64,000 bases of DNA from Streptomyces cinnamoneus (GTDB taxonomy: Bacteria; Actinomycetota; Actinomycetes; Streptomycetales; Streptomycetaceae): positions 3,159,001 to 3,223,000 of the forward strand of contig NZ_PKFQ01000001.1 of the NCBI RefSeq assembly GCF_002939475.1, read 5' to 3'. The notes below the pieces were generated by a model that worked only from the letters and a program-made list of their open reading frames with translations, had not been told where the DNA came from and made no database searches. Numbering within the stretch: position 1 is the stretch's first letter; every line of letters begins with the position of its first letter. Made by a program: the position numbers and the translations under genes. Of the stretch, positions 19,844 through 32,825 are shown one piece after another.

Positions 19844-21499
19844 CTACCTCGCGAACGTCCCCGCCTGTCCGGCGAGGTCCAGGAAGTACTGCGGCGCCAC
19901 TCCGAGGACGAGCGTCACCGCCACCCCGATGGCGATGGCCGTGGACGTCAGCGGGCTCGGCACGGCGACCGTCGGGCCGTCGGCCTTGGGCTCGCTGAAG
20001 AACATCAGCACGATCACCCGGACGTAGAAGAACGCGGCGATCGCCGAGGAGATCACGCCCACCACGACCAGCGGGCCCGCCCCGCCCTGCGCCGCCGCCT
20101 TGAAGACCGCGAACTTCCCCGCGAAGCCGCTGGTCAGCGGGATGCCCGCGAAGGCCAGCAGGAACACCGCGAAGACGGCCGCGACCAGCGGCGAACGGCG
20201 GCCCAGGCCCGCCCACTTCGACAGGTGGGTGGCCTCGCCGTCCGCGTCCCGCACCAGCGTCACCACCGCGAAGGCGCCCAGCGTGACGAAGGAGTACGCG
20301 CCCAGGTAGAAGAGGACCGAGGAGACCCCGTCGGGCGTGACGGCGATGACGCCCGCGAGGATGAAGCCCGCGTGGGCGATGGAGGAGTAGGCCAGGAGCC
20401 GCTTCACATCGGTCTGGGTGACGGCCACGACCGCGCCGACCAGCATCGTGACGATGGCGACGCCCCACATCACCGGACGCCAGTCCCAGCGCATGCCGGG
20501 CAGGACGACGTAGAGCAGGCGCAGCAGCGCGCCGAAGGCGGCGACCTTCGTCGCGGCCGCCATGAAGCCGGTGACGGGCGTGGGGGCGCCCTGGTAGACG
20601 TCGGGGGTCCACATGTGGAACGGCACCGCACCCACCTTGAACAGCAGCCCCATCAGCACCATGGCGCCGCCGATCAGCAGCAGCGCGTCGTTGCCCATCG
20701 TCGCCGCGAGCGCCGGGTCGACGGACCGCACGGTGCCGGAGACGACGTCGGCGACGCCCGCGTAGGTGACGGTGCCGGCGTACCCGTACAGCAGGGCCAC
20801 GCCGAAGAGGAGGAAGGCGGAGGAGAAGGCGCCCAGCAGGAAGTACTTGACCGCGGACTCCTGCGACAGCAGCCGCTGGCGGCGGGCCAGGGCGCACAGC
20901 ACGTACAGCGGCAGGGAGAAGACCTCAAGGGCGATGAACAGGGTCAGCAGGTCGTTGGCGGCGGGGAAGACCAGCATGCCGCCGACGGCGAAGAGCAGGA
21001 CCGGGAAGACCTCGGTGGTCGTCAGCCCCGCCCGGACCGCCTTCCGCTCGGACTCCCCGCCCGGCACGGCCGCCGCCTGCGCGGCGAAGGAGTCGACCGG
21101 CCGGCCGTGCGCGGCCGGGTCGAGCCTGCGTTCGGCGAACGTGAAGACGGCGACGAGGCCGACGAGCAGGACGGTGCCCTGGAGGAAGAGGGCCGGGCCG
21201 TCGACGGCGACGGCGCCCATGGCGGCGATGTGCGCCTTGTCCGAGGCGTAGCCGCCGGCGGCCAGGACGACGACGGCGGCGAAGGCGGCGGCCATCGCGA
21301 GGGCGGCCAGGGCCACTTGGGCGTGGTAGCGGGCCCGGCGCGGCAGGAACGCCTCGACGAGGACGCCCACGAGCGCCGCGCCGAGCACGATGAGCGTCGG
21401 CGACAGCTGGGCGTACTCGATGTGCGGCGCGGGGATCTTCTTCGGCGCCTCGGCCGCCGCGATTGTCCACAGGCTGTGGACAGATGCTGCGTGGCTCAC
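19844..21499 (-). CDS. nuoN: NADH-quinone oxidoreductase subunit N
   Basis: A 551-residue antiporter-like membrane subunit of complex I, last gene of the operon. About 14 membrane helices; the proton-channel lysine region is visible in ALEVFSLPLYVLCAL, FKVGAVPFHMWTPDVYQGAPTPVTGF and QTDVKRLLAYSSIAHAGF. The GTG start overlaps the nuoM stop in GTGA. A ~35-residue hydrophilic insert follows the third helix (PVDSFAAQAAAVPGGESERK), a difference from the E. coli protein. Confidence 0.95.
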   Translation of the reverse strand: MSHAASVHSLWTIAAAEAPKKIPAPHIEYAQLSPTLIVLGAALVGVLVEAFLPRRARYHAQVALAALAMAAAFAAVVVLAAGGYASDKAHIAAMGAVAVDGPALFLQGTVLLVGLVAVFTFAERRLDPAAHGRPVDSFAAQAAAVPGGESERKAVRAGLTTTEVFPVLLFAVGGMLVFPAANDLLTLFIALEVFSLPLYVLCALARRQRLLSQESAVKYFLLGAFSSAFLLFGVALLYGYAGTVTYAGVADVVSGTVRSVDPALAATMGNDALLLIGGAMVLMGLLFKVGAVPFHMWTPDVYQGAPTPVTGFMAAATKVAAFGALLRLLYVVLPGMRWDWRPVMWGVAIVTMLVGAVVAVTQTDVKRLLAYSSIAHAGFILAGVIAVTPDGVSSVLFYLGAYSFVTLGAFAVVTLVRDADGEATHLSKWAGLGRRSPLVAAVFAVFLLAFAGIPLTSGFAGKFAVFKAAAQGGAGPLVVVGVISSAIAAFFYVRVIVLMFFSEPKADGPTVAVPSPLTSTAIAIGVAVTLVLGVAPQYFLDLAGQAGTFAR

Positions 21500-23103
21500 T
21501 TCGCGGCCTCCACATCGTTCACGTGCACATCGGGCTTGGGGTCGCTCTGGTGGACCTGCGACATCGTGTGCTCGACCGCGGGCTCCACGATCCGGGTGAG
21601 CGGCTTGGGATAGACGCCGAGGACGATCAGCAGCGCGATCAGCGGTCCGACGACGACCAGCTCGCGCACCCGCAGGTCCGGCATGCCGCGCACCGGCTCC
21701 CTGACCGGGCCGGTCATGGTGCGCTGGTAGAGGACCAGGACGTACAGCGCGGCGAGCACGATGCCCACGGTCGCGAGGACGCCGATGACGGGGTGGCGGC
21801 TGAACGTGCCGACCAGGACGAGGAATTCGGAGACGAAGGGCGCGAGCCCCGGCAGCGAGAGCGTGGCCAGACCGCCCACCAGGAAGGTCCCGGCGAGCAG
21901 GGGCGCGACCTTCTGCACGCCGCCGTAGTCGGCGATGAGCCGGGAGCCGCGCCGCGAGATCAGGAAGCCCGCGACCAGCATGAGCGCGGCCGTGGAGATC
22001 CCGTGGTTGACCATGTAGAGCGTCGCGCCGCCCTGGCCCTGGGTGGTCATCGCGAAGACGCCCATGACGATGAAGCCGAAGTGCGAGAGGGAGGCGTAGG
22101 CGATCAGGCGCTTGATGTCCCGCTGTCCGACGGCCAGCAGCGCCCCGTAGAGGATGCTGACGAGGGAGAGCACCAGGATCACCGGGGTTGCCCACTTCGA
22201 CGCCTCGGGGAAGAGCTGGAGGCAGAAGCGGAGCATCGCGAACGTGCCGACCTTGTCGACCACCGCGGTGATCAGCACGGCGACGGGCGAGGTGGCCTCC
22301 CCCATGGCGTTGGGCAGCCAGGTGTGCAGCGGCCACAGCGGCGCCTTGACGGCGAAGGCGAAGAAGAAGCCGAGGAAGAGCCACCGCTCGGTGCTGGTCG
22401 CGAGGTCCAGCCGGCCGTCGGCGCGCGCCTGGAGGATCTCCTGGAGGGAGAAGGTGCCGGTGCCGAGCTGGTGGGCGGTGACCGCGTACAGCCCGATGAC
22501 GGCGGCGAGCATGATCAGCCCGCCGGCGAGGTTGTAGAGGAGGAACTTCACGGCGGCGTAGGAGCGTTGCGCCGCGGACTCCGCCTCGCCGCGCTCGCCC
22601 GCCCGGTCCCCGAAGCCGCCGATGAGGAAGTACATCGGGATGAGCATGGCTTCGAAGAAGATGTAGAAGACGAAGACGTCCGTGGCCTCGAAGGCGATGA
22701 TCACCATCGCCTCGACCATGAGGATCAGCGCGAAGAAGCCCTGGGTGGGCCGCCAGCGCGAGGAGTGGGTCTCCAGGGGGTCGGCGTCGTGCCAGCCGGC
22801 CAGGAGGACGAAGGGCACCAGCAGCGCGGTCAGGGCGATCAGCACGACCGCGATGCCGTCGACCCCCAGGTCGTACCGCACCCCGAAGTCCTTGATCCAG
22901 GCGTGGGATTCGGTGAGCTGGAACGGGCCCTTGGCGTCCGGGTCGAAGCGCACGAGCTGGACGCCCGCGAGCACCAGCGTGGCGAGCGAGAAGACCAGCG
23001 CGAGCCACTTGGCCGCCACGCGGCGCGCGGCCGGCACGGCGGCCGTGGCGACGGCACCGGCCGCGGGCACCGCCGCCGTGACCGTCAGCAGGGGAAATGA
23101 CAT
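21496..23103 (-). CDS. nuoM: NADH-quinone oxidoreductase subunit M
   Basis: A 535-residue antiporter-like proton-pumping subunit. Visible landmarks: FEAMLIPMYFLIGGFGDR, VKAPLWPLHTWLPNAMGEATSPVAVL and KRLIAYASLSHFGFIVMG, which hold the channel glutamate/lysine residues. The ATG starts two bases after the nuoL stop; its stop overlaps the nuoN start. The C-terminal ~30 residues are hydrophilic. Confidence 0.95.
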   Translation of the reverse strand: MSFPLLTVTAAVPAAGAVATAAVPAARRVAAKWLALVFSLATLVLAGVQLVRFDPDAKGPFQLTESHAWIKDFGVRYDLGVDGIAVVLIALTALLVPFVLLAGWHDADPLETHSSRWRPTQGFFALILMVEAMVIIAFEATDVFVFYIFFEAMLIPMYFLIGGFGDRAGERGEAESAAQRSYAAVKFLLYNLAGGLIMLAAVIGLYAVTAHQLGTGTFSLQEILQARADGRLDLATSTERWLFLGFFFAFAVKAPLWPLHTWLPNAMGEATSPVAVLITAVVDKVGTFAMLRFCLQLFPEASKWATPVILVLSLVSILYGALLAVGQRDIKRLIAYASLSHFGFIVMGVFAMTTQGQGGATLYMVNHGISTAALMLVAGFLISRRGSRLIADYGGVQKVAPLLAGTFLVGGLATLSLPGLAPFVSEFLVLVGTFSRHPVIGVLATVGIVLAALYVLVLYQRTMTGPVREPVRGMPDLRVRELVVVGPLIALLIVLGVYPKPLTRIVEPAVEHTMSQVHQSDPKPDVHVNDVEAAK

Positions 23104-23105
23104 GA

Positions 23106-25046
23106 CTAGACCGCCCTCATCAGCAGGGTCGCGGCGATGAGGACCGCCGCACCGCCGAACATCGAGACCGCGTACGACCGCGCGTAGCCGTTCTGCAGCC
23201 TGCGCATCCGGCCCGACAGCCCGCCGACGGAGGCGGCGGTGCCGTTGACGACGCCGTCGACCAGGGTGTGGTCGACGTAGACCAGGCTGCGGGTGAGGTG
23301 TTCCCCGCCGCGCACCAGCACGATGTGGTTGAAGTCGTCCTGGAGCAGGTCCCGGCGGGCGATGCGCACCGGCAGGCTGCCGCGCGGCGCGGTGACCGGC
23401 ACCGGCCGGCGCCCGTACTGCGCCCAGGCGAGCGCGACGCCCACGACGAGGACGACCATGGTGGCCGCGGTGACCTGGACCGCGGTGACCGGCGAGTGCC
23501 CCTCGGCGTGCCCGGTGACGGGTTCGAGCCAGTTCAGGAAGGTGTCGTTGATGCTGAACAGCCCGCCCGCGAAGACCGATCCGAAGGCCAGGACGATCAT
23601 GGGGATGGTCATCGTCCGGGGTGATTCGTGCGGGTGGGGCGGCTCGCCCTCGCCGCGCGTCTCCGCGGCGGGCTCGGCGCTGGGCTCGTCCGGGGAGGGG
23701 GCGGGCCGCCACCTCTCCTCGCCGAAGAACGTCAGGATCATCACCCGCGTCATGTAGTACGCGGTGATGGCCGCGCCGAGCAGGGCGGTCCCGCCCAGGA
23801 TCCACCCCTCGGTGCCGCCCTTCGCGAAGGCCGCCTCGATGATCTTGTCCTTGGAGAAGAAGCCGGACAGTCCGGGGAAGCCGATGATGGCGAGGTAGCC
23901 GAGACCGAACGTGACGAATGTGACCGGCATGTACTTCCGCAGGCCGCCGTAACGCCGCATGTCCACCTCGTCGTTCATGCCGTGCATGACCGATCCGGCA
24001 CCGAGGAAGAGGCCTGCCTTGAAGAAGCCGTGGGTCACCAGATGCATGATCGCGAAGACGTAGCCGACGGGGCCGAGCCCGGCGGCGAGGATCATGTAGC
24101 CGATCTGGGACATCGTCGAGCCCGCTAGGGCCTTCTTGATGTCGTCCTTGGCGCAACCGACGATCGCACCGAAGAGGAGCGTCACCGCGCCGACCGTGAC
24201 GACCGCGGTCTGCGCGTCGGGCGCGGCGTCGAAGACCGCCCCGGACCGGGTGATCAGGTAGACGCCGGCGGTCACCATCGTGGCCGCGTGGATGAGCGCC
24301 GACACCGGCGTCGGGCCCTCCATCGCGTCCCCGAGCCAGGACTGCAGCGGCACCTGGGCCGACTTGCCGCAGGCGGCCAGCAGGAGCATCAGGCCGATGG
24401 CGGTGAGCTTGCCCTCGCCCGCCTGCTCCGCGTTCTCCAGGACGGGCCCGAAGGCGAAGGTGCCGAAGGTCGTGAACATCACCATCACGGCGATGGAGAG
24501 CCCCACGTCACCCACGCGGTTGACGATGAAGGCCTTCTTCGCCGCCGTGGCGGCACTCGGCTTGTGCTGCCAGAAGCCGATGAGCAGGTACGACGCCAGG
24601 CCGACGCCCTCCCAGCCCACGTACAGCAGCAGGTAGTTGTCGGCGAGGACGAGCAGCAGCATCGCCGCGAGGAAGAGGTTGAGGTAGCCGAAGAAGCGCC
24701 GCCGCCGCTCGTCGTGGGCCATGTACCCCACGGAGTAGAGGTGGATGAGCGAGCCCACGCCCGTGATCAGCAGCACGAACGTCATCGACAGCTGGTCGAG
24801 CTGGAAGCCCACGTCGGCGCGGAACCCGCCGACCGGCACCCAGCTGAAGACCTTGACGCCCAGCTCGCGGTCCTCGGCGCCGCGGCCCAGCATGTCCGCG
24901 AAGAGCACCACGCCGAGGCAGAAGGAGGCGGCCGCCAGCAGGGTGCCGATCCAGTGGCCGCTCCGGTCGAGCCGGCGGCCACCGCAGAGGAGCAGGCCCG
25001 CGCCCAGCAAGGGGGCGAGGACGAGCAGTCCGATCAGATTCTCCAC
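23106..25046 (-). CDS. nuoL: NADH-quinone oxidoreductase subunit L
   Basis: A 646-residue subunit, the largest antiporter-like protein of complex I, with the lateral amphipathic helix carried in its C-terminal part. Landmarks: [58 protein letters not shown] hydrophilic Pro/Glu-rich loop (about residues 445-475) separates the C-terminal helices. GTG start 13 bases after the nuoK stop. Confidence 0.95.
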   Translation of the reverse strand: MENLIGLLVLAPLLGAGLLLCGGRRLDRSGHWIGTLLAAASFCLGVVLFADMLGRGAEDRELGVKVFSWVPVGGFRADVGFQLDQLSMTFVLLITGVGSLIHLYSVGYMAHDERRRRFFGYLNLFLAAMLLLVLADNYLLLYVGWEGVGLASYLLIGFWQHKPSAATAAKKAFIVNRVGDVGLSIAVMVMFTTFGTFAFGPVLENAEQAGEGKLTAIGLMLLLAACGKSAQVPLQSWLGDAMEGPTPVSALIHAATMVTAGVYLITRSGAVFDAAPDAQTAVVTVGAVTLLFGAIVGCAKDDIKKALAGSTMSQIGYMILAAGLGPVGYVFAIMHLVTHGFFKAGLFLGAGSVMHGMNDEVDMRRYGGLRKYMPVTFVTFGLGYLAIIGFPGLSGFFSKDKIIEAAFAKGGTEGWILGGTALLGAAITAYYMTRVMILTFFGEERWRPAPSPDEPSAEPAAETRGEGEPPHPHESPRTMTIPMIVLAFGSVFAGGLFSINDTFLNWLEPVTGHAEGHSPVTAVQVTAATMVVLVVGVALAWAQYGRRPVPVTAPRGSLPVRIARRDLLQDDFNHIVLVRGGEHLTRSLVYVDHTLVDGVVNGTAASVGGLSGRMRRLQNGYARSYAVSMFGGAAVLIAATLLMRAV

Positions 25047-25059
25047 GTCTGCGATCCCC

Positions 25060-25359
25060 TTACAGCTTCAGCAGGCTGGCGTCGTCGACCGAGGCCGAGT
25101 GGCGGGAGCGGAAGATCGTCACGATGATCGCCAGGCCGATGACGACCTCGGCGGCGGCCACGACCATCGTGAAGAAGGCGATGATCTGGCCGTCGAGATT
25201 GCCGTGCATCCGGGAGAAGGTGACGAACGCCAGGTTGCAGGCGTTCAGCATCAGCTCCACGCTCATGAAGATGACGATCGCGTTCCGGCGGATGAGCACA
25301 CCGGCGGCACCGATGGTGAACAACAGGGCCGCCAGGTAGAGGTAGTTGACGGGATTCAC
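25060..25359 (-). CDS. nuoK: NADH-quinone oxidoreductase subunit K
   Basis: A 99-residue subunit with three membrane helices; the essential glutamates in [13 protein letters not shown] and in the third helix [13 protein letters not shown] are present. GTG start overlapping the nuoJ stop as GTGA. Length equals that of homologues. Confidence 0.95.
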   Translation of the reverse strand: MNPVNYLYLAALLFTIGAAGVLIRRNAIVIFMSVELMLNACNLAFVTFSRMHGNLDGQIIAFFTMVVAAAEVVIGLAIIVTIFRSRHSASVDDASLLKL

Positions 25360-26180
25360 TTGGCACCCTCCTCCTTGCGGCCCTGGCGGCGCTCCAGCCG
25401 TTCCTCCGACCGCTGCTCCAGCGCCGCCAGGTCGGCGAGCGCGTCGCCGGAGACGTCGCGGACCTGGCCCCGGGCGCGCAGCGTGGCGCTGACGCTCAGC
25501 TCGGACGGCGTGCCGTCGGGCAGCAGGGCGGGGATGTCGACGGCGTTGTGCCGGGCGTAGACGCCGGGGGCGGGCAGCGGGGGCAGCTGCTTGCCCTCGC
25601 GGACGCGCCGCTCGGACAGCTCGCGCTGGGTGGCGGCCCGCTCGGTGCGCTCGCGGTGGGTGAGGACCATGGCCCCCACGGCGGCGGTGATGAGCAGGGC
25701 GCCGGTGATCTCGAAGGCGAAGACGTACTTGGTGAAGATCAGGGCGGCGAGGCCCTGGACGTTGCCGCCGGAGTTGGCCTGGCCGAGCCCGTTGAAGTCG
25801 TGCAGCGAGGCGTTGGCGATGCCGGCGACCAGCAGGATGCCGAAGCCCAGCACGCACAGCCCGGCGAGCAGGCGCTGCCCCCTGATCGTCTCCTTCAGCG
25901 AGTCGGCGGCGGTGACGCCCACCAGCATCACCACGAACAGGAACAGCATCATGATCGCGCCGGTGTAGACGACGATCTGCACGATGCCCAGGAAGTACGC
26001 GCCGTTGGCGAGGTAGAAGACCGCCAGGACGATCATGGTGCCGGCGAGCGACAGCGCGCTGTGCACGGCCCTCTTCATGAGGATCGTGCCGAGGGCGCCG
26101 GCCACCGCGACCACGGCCAGCAGCCAGAACTGGACCGCCTCGCCCGTCGACGTCGCCCCGGCGGCGGCAGCGACGCTCAT
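25356..26180 (-). CDS. nuoJ: NADH-quinone oxidoreductase subunit J
   Basis: A 274-residue subunit with five membrane helices in the first ~190 residues ([38 protein letters not shown]) followed by a hydrophilic tail of ~85 charged residues ending in [11 protein letters not shown]. coli NuoJ is about 184 residues; the tail is an actinobacterial-type extension of unknown role. ATG overlaps the nuoI stop. Confidence 0.94.
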   Translation of the reverse strand: MSVAAAAGATSTGEAVQFWLLAVVAVAGALGTILMKRAVHSALSLAGTMIVLAVFYLANGAYFLGIVQIVVYTGAIMMLFLFVVMLVGVTAADSLKETIRGQRLLAGLCVLGFGILLVAGIANASLHDFNGLGQANSGGNVQGLAALIFTKYVFAFEITGALLITAAVGAMVLTHRERTERAATQRELSERRVREGKQLPPLPAPGVYARHNAVDIPALLPDGTPSELSVSATLRARGQVRDVSGDALADLAALEQRSEERLERRQGRKEEGAK

Positions 26181-26764
26181 GCCTCCACCCCTTCCTCGTG
26201 GTTCTCCTGGGGCTTCTCGCCGTTGGAGACCGCCACCTGCCGGACCGTCCCGGGCGCCGCACCGGTCACCAGGCCCCGGTAGTAGTCCTGTTCGGTCATG
26301 CCGGGGTAGATGGCGTGCGGGGTGTCGACCATGCGGTCGTCCAGCCCGGCGAGCAGCTGCTCCTTGGTGTAGATCAGCGACTCGCGGCTGGCGTCGGCCA
26401 GTTCGTACTCGTTGGTCATCGTCAGGGCCCGGGTCGGGCAGGCCTCGACGCACAGGCCGCACAGGATGCAGCGCAGGTAGTTGATCTGGTAGACGCGGCC
26501 GTACCGCTCGCCCGGGGAGTAGCGCTCCTCGTCGGTGTTGTCCGCGCCCTCGACGTAGATCGCGTCCGCCGGGCAGGCCCAGGCGCACAGCTCGCAGCCG
26601 ACGCACTTCTCCAGGCCGTCGGGGTGCCGGTTGAGCTGGTGGCGGCCGTGGAAGCGCGGCGCGGTGTGCTTCTTCTCCTCCGGGTACTGCTCGGTCAGCC
26701 GCTTCTTGAACATGGCCTTGAAGGTCACGCCGAAGCCGGCCACGGGATTCTGGAACTCAGACAC
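26177..26764 (-). CDS. nuoI: NADH-quinone oxidoreductase subunit I (2 x [4Fe-4S])
   Basis: A 195-residue ferredoxin-like subunit that passes electrons toward quinone. Both cluster motifs are intact: [12 protein letters not shown] and [12 protein letters not shown]. The GTG at 26764 ([19 protein letters not shown]) is chosen because GGAGG lies about ten bases upstream; an in-frame GTG at 26788 is possible. The start overlaps the end of nuoH by 8 bases. Confidence 0.95.
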   Translation of the reverse strand: MSEFQNPVAGFGVTFKAMFKKRLTEQYPEEKKHTAPRFHGRHQLNRHPDGLEKCVGCELCAWACPADAIYVEGADNTDEERYSPGERYGRVYQINYLRCILCGLCVEACPTRALTMTNEYELADASRESLIYTKEQLLAGLDDRMVDTPHAIYPGMTEQDYYRGLVTGAAPGTVRQVAVSNGEKPQENHEEGVEA

Positions 26765-28124
26765 CGCCGTCAGCCTCCTTTCCGTCACTCAGAGCGTCCA
26801 CCCCGCCACTGACAATCAGCTCCCGGTCGCGGCGCGGCCCGCGCCGGGGCACCGGGGGCAGCTCCTGACCGGGCAGCGGCGGCACGGGGAAACCGCCCGC
26901 CATGGGGTCGAACGGCGGCGGCCCCTCGGCGGGCGCGGCCCCGCGCCGGCCGTCGCGGTCCCGGAAGACGTCGGCCAGCAGGGAGAGCAGGAGGATCCCG
27001 AGGACCCCGCCGCCGACGTAGAGCACGATGTCCTGGAAGTCGTAGTTCTCGTTCCGCAGCGCCCGTACGGTCGCGACGAGCATCAGCCACGTCACGGAGA
27101 CGGGGATCAGCACCTTCCAGCCCAGCTTCATCAGCTGGTCGTAGCGCACCCGGGGCAGCGTGCCGCGCAGCCAGATGAAGAAGAACAGCAGCAGCTGCAC
27201 CTTGATGACGAACCACAGCATCGGCCACCAGCCGTGGTTCGCCCCCTCCCAGAAGGAGGAGACGGGGTACGGGGCCCGCCAGCCGCCCAGGAAGAGGGTG
27301 GTGGCCACCGCCGAGACCGTCACCATGTTCACGTACTCGGCGAGCATGAACATCGCGAACTTGATCGAGGAGTACTCGGTGTTGAAGCCGCCCACGAGGT
27401 CGCCCTCGGACTCCGGCATGTCGAACGGCGCCCGGTTGGTCTCACCCACCATCGTGGCGATGTAGATCAGGAAGGACACCGGCAGCAGCAGCACGTACCA
27501 CCGGTCGTGCTGGGCCTCGACGATCGTCGAGGTGGACATCGAGCCGGAGTAGAGGAAGACCGAGGCGAAGGCCGCGCCCATCGCGATCTCGTACGAGATC
27601 ATCTGCGCGCACGAGCGCAGGCCGCCCAGCAGCGGATAGGTCGAGCCGGACGACCAGCCCGCCAGCACGATGCCGTAGATGCCGACCGAGGCGACGGCGA
27701 GGATGTAGAGCACGGCGATCGGCAGGTCCGTCAGCTGCATCGTCGTGCGGTGGCCGAAGACGGAGACCTCGTTGCCGGCCGGGCCGAAGGGGATGACCGC
27801 GACGGCCATGAAGGCCGGGATCGCGGCGACGATCGGCGCCAGGACGTAGACGACCTTGTCCGCGCGCCGGACGATCACGTCCTCCTTGAGCATCAGCTTC
27901 ACGCCGTCGGCCAGCGACTGGAGCATCCCCCACGGGCCGTGCCGGTTGGGGCCGATGCGCAGCTGCATCCAGGCGACGACCTTGCGCTCCCAGACGATCG
28001 AGAACAGCACGGTCACCATCAGGAAGGCGAAGCAGAACACGGCCTTGACGACGACCAGCCACCACGGGTCCCTGCCGAACAACGACAGGTCCTCGACGGC
28101 GAGTTGTTGCAGCGCAGGGTTCAC
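26757..28124 (-). CDS. nuoH: NADH-quinone oxidoreductase subunit H
   Basis: A 455-residue membrane subunit forming much of the quinone channel, eight helices. Landmarks: [65 protein letters not shown]. The last ~65 residues are a Pro/Arg/Asp-rich cytoplasmic tail absent from E. coli NuoH. GTG 28124 has GGAGGTG six bases upstream and overlaps the nuoG stop. Confidence 0.95.
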   Translation of the reverse strand: MNPALQQLAVEDLSLFGRDPWWLVVVKAVFCFAFLMVTVLFSIVWERKVVAWMQLRIGPNRHGPWGMLQSLADGVKLMLKEDVIVRRADKVVYVLAPIVAAIPAFMAVAVIPFGPAGNEVSVFGHRTTMQLTDLPIAVLYILAVASVGIYGIVLAGWSSGSTYPLLGGLRSCAQMISYEIAMGAAFASVFLYSGSMSTSTIVEAQHDRWYVLLLPVSFLIYIATMVGETNRAPFDMPESEGDLVGGFNTEYSSIKFAMFMLAEYVNMVTVSAVATTLFLGGWRAPYPVSSFWEGANHGWWPMLWFVIKVQLLLFFFIWLRGTLPRVRYDQLMKLGWKVLIPVSVTWLMLVATVRALRNENYDFQDIVLYVGGGVLGILLLSLLADVFRDRDGRRGAAPAEGPPPFDPMAGGFPVPPLPGQELPPVPRRGPRRDRELIVSGGVDALSDGKEADGGV

Positions 28125-30627
28125 GACCGCACCTCCGGTCCCTCGGTCCCGGCGTCCTCGCCGGTCACCGCACCGATCCGTACGAGCTCTCCGGGGCGCG
28201 CCCCGAGGTCGGAGGCGACGCCGCCGCCCACGGAGTTCAGCGGCAGCCACACCACGCGGTCCGGCATCGCCGTGACCCGCAGCGGCAGCCGCAGCGTCCC
28301 GGCGGGCCCGCTCACGGCGAGGACGCCGCCGTCGGGCACCCCGGCCTCGGCGGCGGTCGCCGCCGACAGCCGGGCGAGGGGAGCGTGCCGGGTGCCGGCG
28401 AGCGCCTCGTCGCCGTCCTGGAGGCGCCCCCGGTCGAGGAGCAGCCGGTGCCCGGCGAGCACCGCCTCGCCGCGCTCGGGCCGCGGCAGCGGCCGGGCGG
28501 GCTCGGCCGGGCCGCCGGCCCGCTCGCCGGCCCAGGGGCCCAGCCGCGCCATCTCCGCCCGGGCGGCCGGGACGTCGGGCAGTCCCAGGCGGACGCCCAT
28601 GGCGTCGGCCAGCATGTGCAGCACCCGTACGTCCGGCAGCGTGTTGCGCCGCGTCACCTGGTCCGGCTTGAGTGCCGTCTCGAACGGGCGGGCCCGGCCC
28701 TCCCAGTCGAGGAACGTCCCGGACTTCTCGACCGCCGCCGCGACGGGCAGCACCACGTCCGCACGGTCCGACACCTCGCTCGGCCGCTGCTCCAGGCTCA
28801 CCAGGAAGCCCACCGCGTCCAGCGCCTCGCGCGCCCGCGCGGGGTCGGGCAGGTCCGCGACCTCCACACCGCCCACGAGCAGGGCGCCCAGCTCACCGCG
28901 GGCCGCCGCCTCGACGATCTGGCCGGTGTCCCGGCCGGGGCTGCGGGGCAGCTCCGGCAGGCCCCACACCGCCGCCGTCTCCTCGCGCGCCCGCGGGTCC
29001 GTGGTGGGCCGGCCGCCGGGCAGCAGCCCGGGCAGCGCGCCCGCCTCCAGCGCCCCGCGCTCGCCGGCCCGGCGCGGGATCCACACCAGGGCCGCGCCCG
29101 TCTCCCCGGCCACCGCCACCGCCGCCGTCAGCGCGCCCGGCACCCCGGCCAGCCGCTCGCCGACCACGATCACCGCGCCCTCGGTCCGCAGCGCCTCCGC
29201 CGCGGCCCGGCCGTCGGCGTCGAGCCCAGAGGCGCCGGCCAGCGCCCGCAGCCACTCGGTCTCCGTGCCGGGGGCGGCGGGCAGCAGCGTGCCGCCCGTC
29301 TTGGCCAGGCCCCGGCTGGCGTACGTGGCCAGCGCGAAGGTCCGCTGACCGCGCTTGCGCCAGGCCTTGCGCAGCCGCAGGAAGACCCCGGGCGCCTCCT
29401 CCTCCGCCTCGATGCCGGCCAGCAGCACCGCCGGCGCCGTCTCCAGCGCCGTGTACGTCACGCCGCCGCCGTCCAGGTCCCTGCCGCGCCCGGCGACGTG
29501 GGCCGCGAGGAAGTCGGCCTCCTCACCGCTGTGCACACGGGCCCGGAAGTCGACGTCGTGCGTGTCGAGGGCGACACGCGCGAACTTGGCGTAACCGTAG
29601 GCGTCCTCGACCGTGAGCCGGCCGCCGGTCAGCACCCCGGCCCGGCCGCGCGCCGCCGCCAGGCCCCGGGCGGCGGCCTCCAGCGCCTCCGGCCAGCTCG
29701 CCGGCACGAGCGCGCCCTGCTCGTTGCGCACGAGCGGGGTCTCCAGCCGCTCCGGCCGCTGGGCGTAGCGGAACGCGAAGCGTCCCTTGTCGCACACCCA
29801 CTCCTCGTTGACCTCGGGGTCCTCGGCGGCGAGCCGGCGCATCACCTTGCCGCGCCGGTGGTCCGTGCGCAACGCGCAGCCGCCGGCGCAGTGCTCGCAC
29901 ACCGACCGCGAGGAGACGAGGTCGAAGGGCCGGGCGCGGAATCGGTACGCCGCCGAGGTCAGCGCCCCCACGGGGCAGATCTGGATGGTGTTGCCGGAGA
30001 AGTACGACTGGAAGGGATCGCCCTCGCCCGTGCCGACCTGCTCCAGCGCGCCGCGCTCCAGCAGCTCGATCATCGGGTCGCCGGCGATCTCCTGGGAGAA
30101 GCGGGTGCAGCGCGCGCACAGCACGCACCGCTCGCGATCGAGCAGGATCTGGGTGGAGATCGGCAGCGGCTTCTCGTAGGTGCGCTTGCGGCCCTCGAAG
30201 CGGGAGTCGGCCTGCCCGGCGCTCATGGCCTGGTTCTGCAGGGGGCATTCGCCGCCCTTGTCGCAGACGGGGCAGTCGAGGGGGTGGTTGATCAGCAGCA
30301 GCTCCATCACGCCGCGCTGGGCCTTCTCGGCCACCGGCGAGGTGAGCTGGGTCCGCACGACCATGCCGTCGGTGCAGGTGATCGTGCAGGACGCCATGGG
30401 CTTGCGCTGTCCCTCGACCTCCACGATGCACTGCCGGCAGGCGCCGACCGGGTCCAGCAGGGGGTGGTCGCAGAAGCGCGGGATCTCGATGCCGAGCATC
30501 TCGGCCGCCCGGATCACCAGCGTTCCCTTGGGCACGGAGATCTGGACGCCGTCGATGGTGACGGAGACCAGGTCCTCTGGTGGAACGGCCGCGTTCCCTC
30601 CCGACGAGGGGGCGGACGTGGTGACTG

Positions 30628-30631
<4 letters not shown>
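28121..30631 (-). CDS. nuoG: NADH-quinone oxidoreductase subunit G
   Basis: An 836-residue iron-sulfur subunit of the peripheral arm. Cluster ligands can be placed: [2Fe-2S] [17 protein letters not shown]; [4Fe-4S] regions [17 protein letters not shown] and [14 protein letters not shown] with ICPVGAL; and [17 protein letters not shown] with a later VCDKGRF, giving CX2CX3CX27C for the off-pathway N7 cluster. The long C-terminal molybdopterin-oxidoreductase-like domain has no visible cofactor function. ATG overlaps the nuoF stop (ATGA). Confidence 0.95.
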
Positions 30632-31994
<1,363 letters not shown>

Positions 31995-31998
<4 letters not shown>

Positions 31999-32825
31999 CC
32001 CTCCCCCTCCTCGGTGACGGGCCCGCTGGGGTGCTGAGGGTCCGATGCGGACGTCTGCTGGGGCGCGTCGTGGGAGCTGGGGTGCTCGGGCGGGCGCTCG
32101 TCCTGCGGCGGTTCGCCGCGCGGGGGGCCGACCCGGGCCGGGCCGGTCTCGCCCTTGGCCAGCCGCAGCCCCGCGAGGGAGGCGGGCCCGGCGCCGCCGC
32201 TCTCCTCGACCGCCCCCGGCCGCTGGTCGGGGAAGCCGGCCAGGATGCGGGCCGTCTCCTTGTACGTGCACAGGGCCGCGCCGCGTGTGGGCCTGGCGGT
32301 GCGGCCCTCGCGCAGGTCGTCGACGAGGCGGGTGGCGCTCTCCACGGTCTGGTTGTCGAAGAACTCCCAGTTGACCATCACCACGGGGGCGTAGTCGCAG
32401 GCGGCGTTGCACTCGATGTGCTCCAGGGTGACCTTGCCGTCGGCGGTGGTCTCGCCGTTGCCGACGCCGAGGTGGCTCTTGAGCGCGTCGAAGATCGCGT
32501 CCCCGCCGAGCACGGCGCACAGGGTGTTGGTGCAGACGCCCACCTGGTAGTCGCCGCCGGGCTTGCGCCGGTACATCGTGTAGAAGGTGGCGACCGCCGT
32601 GGCCTCGGCCGTGGTGAGCCCGAGCTGCTCGGCGCAGAAGCGGATGCCGGTGCGGGTGACGTACCCCTCCTCGGCCTGCACCAGGTGCAGCAGGGGCAGC
32701 AGGGCGCTGCGGCTGTCGGGGTAGCGGGCGATCACGTCCTTGGCGTCCGCTTCCAGCCGGGCCCGGACGTCGGCGGGGTAGTCGGGGGCGGGGAGCTGCG
32801 GCATCCCCAGCGAGACGTCGCTCAC
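31995..32825 (-). CDS. nuoE: NADH-quinone oxidoreductase subunit E ([2Fe-2S]) with C-terminal extension
   Basis: A 276-residue thioredoxin-fold subunit. The N1a ligands appear as VGVCTNTLC (CX4C) and ECNAACDY (CX3C). Normal NuoE length is about 165-240 residues; here the last ~75 residues are a Pro/Glu/Ser/Gln-rich disordered tail with no cysteines. GTG start overlaps the nuoD stop. Confidence 0.95.
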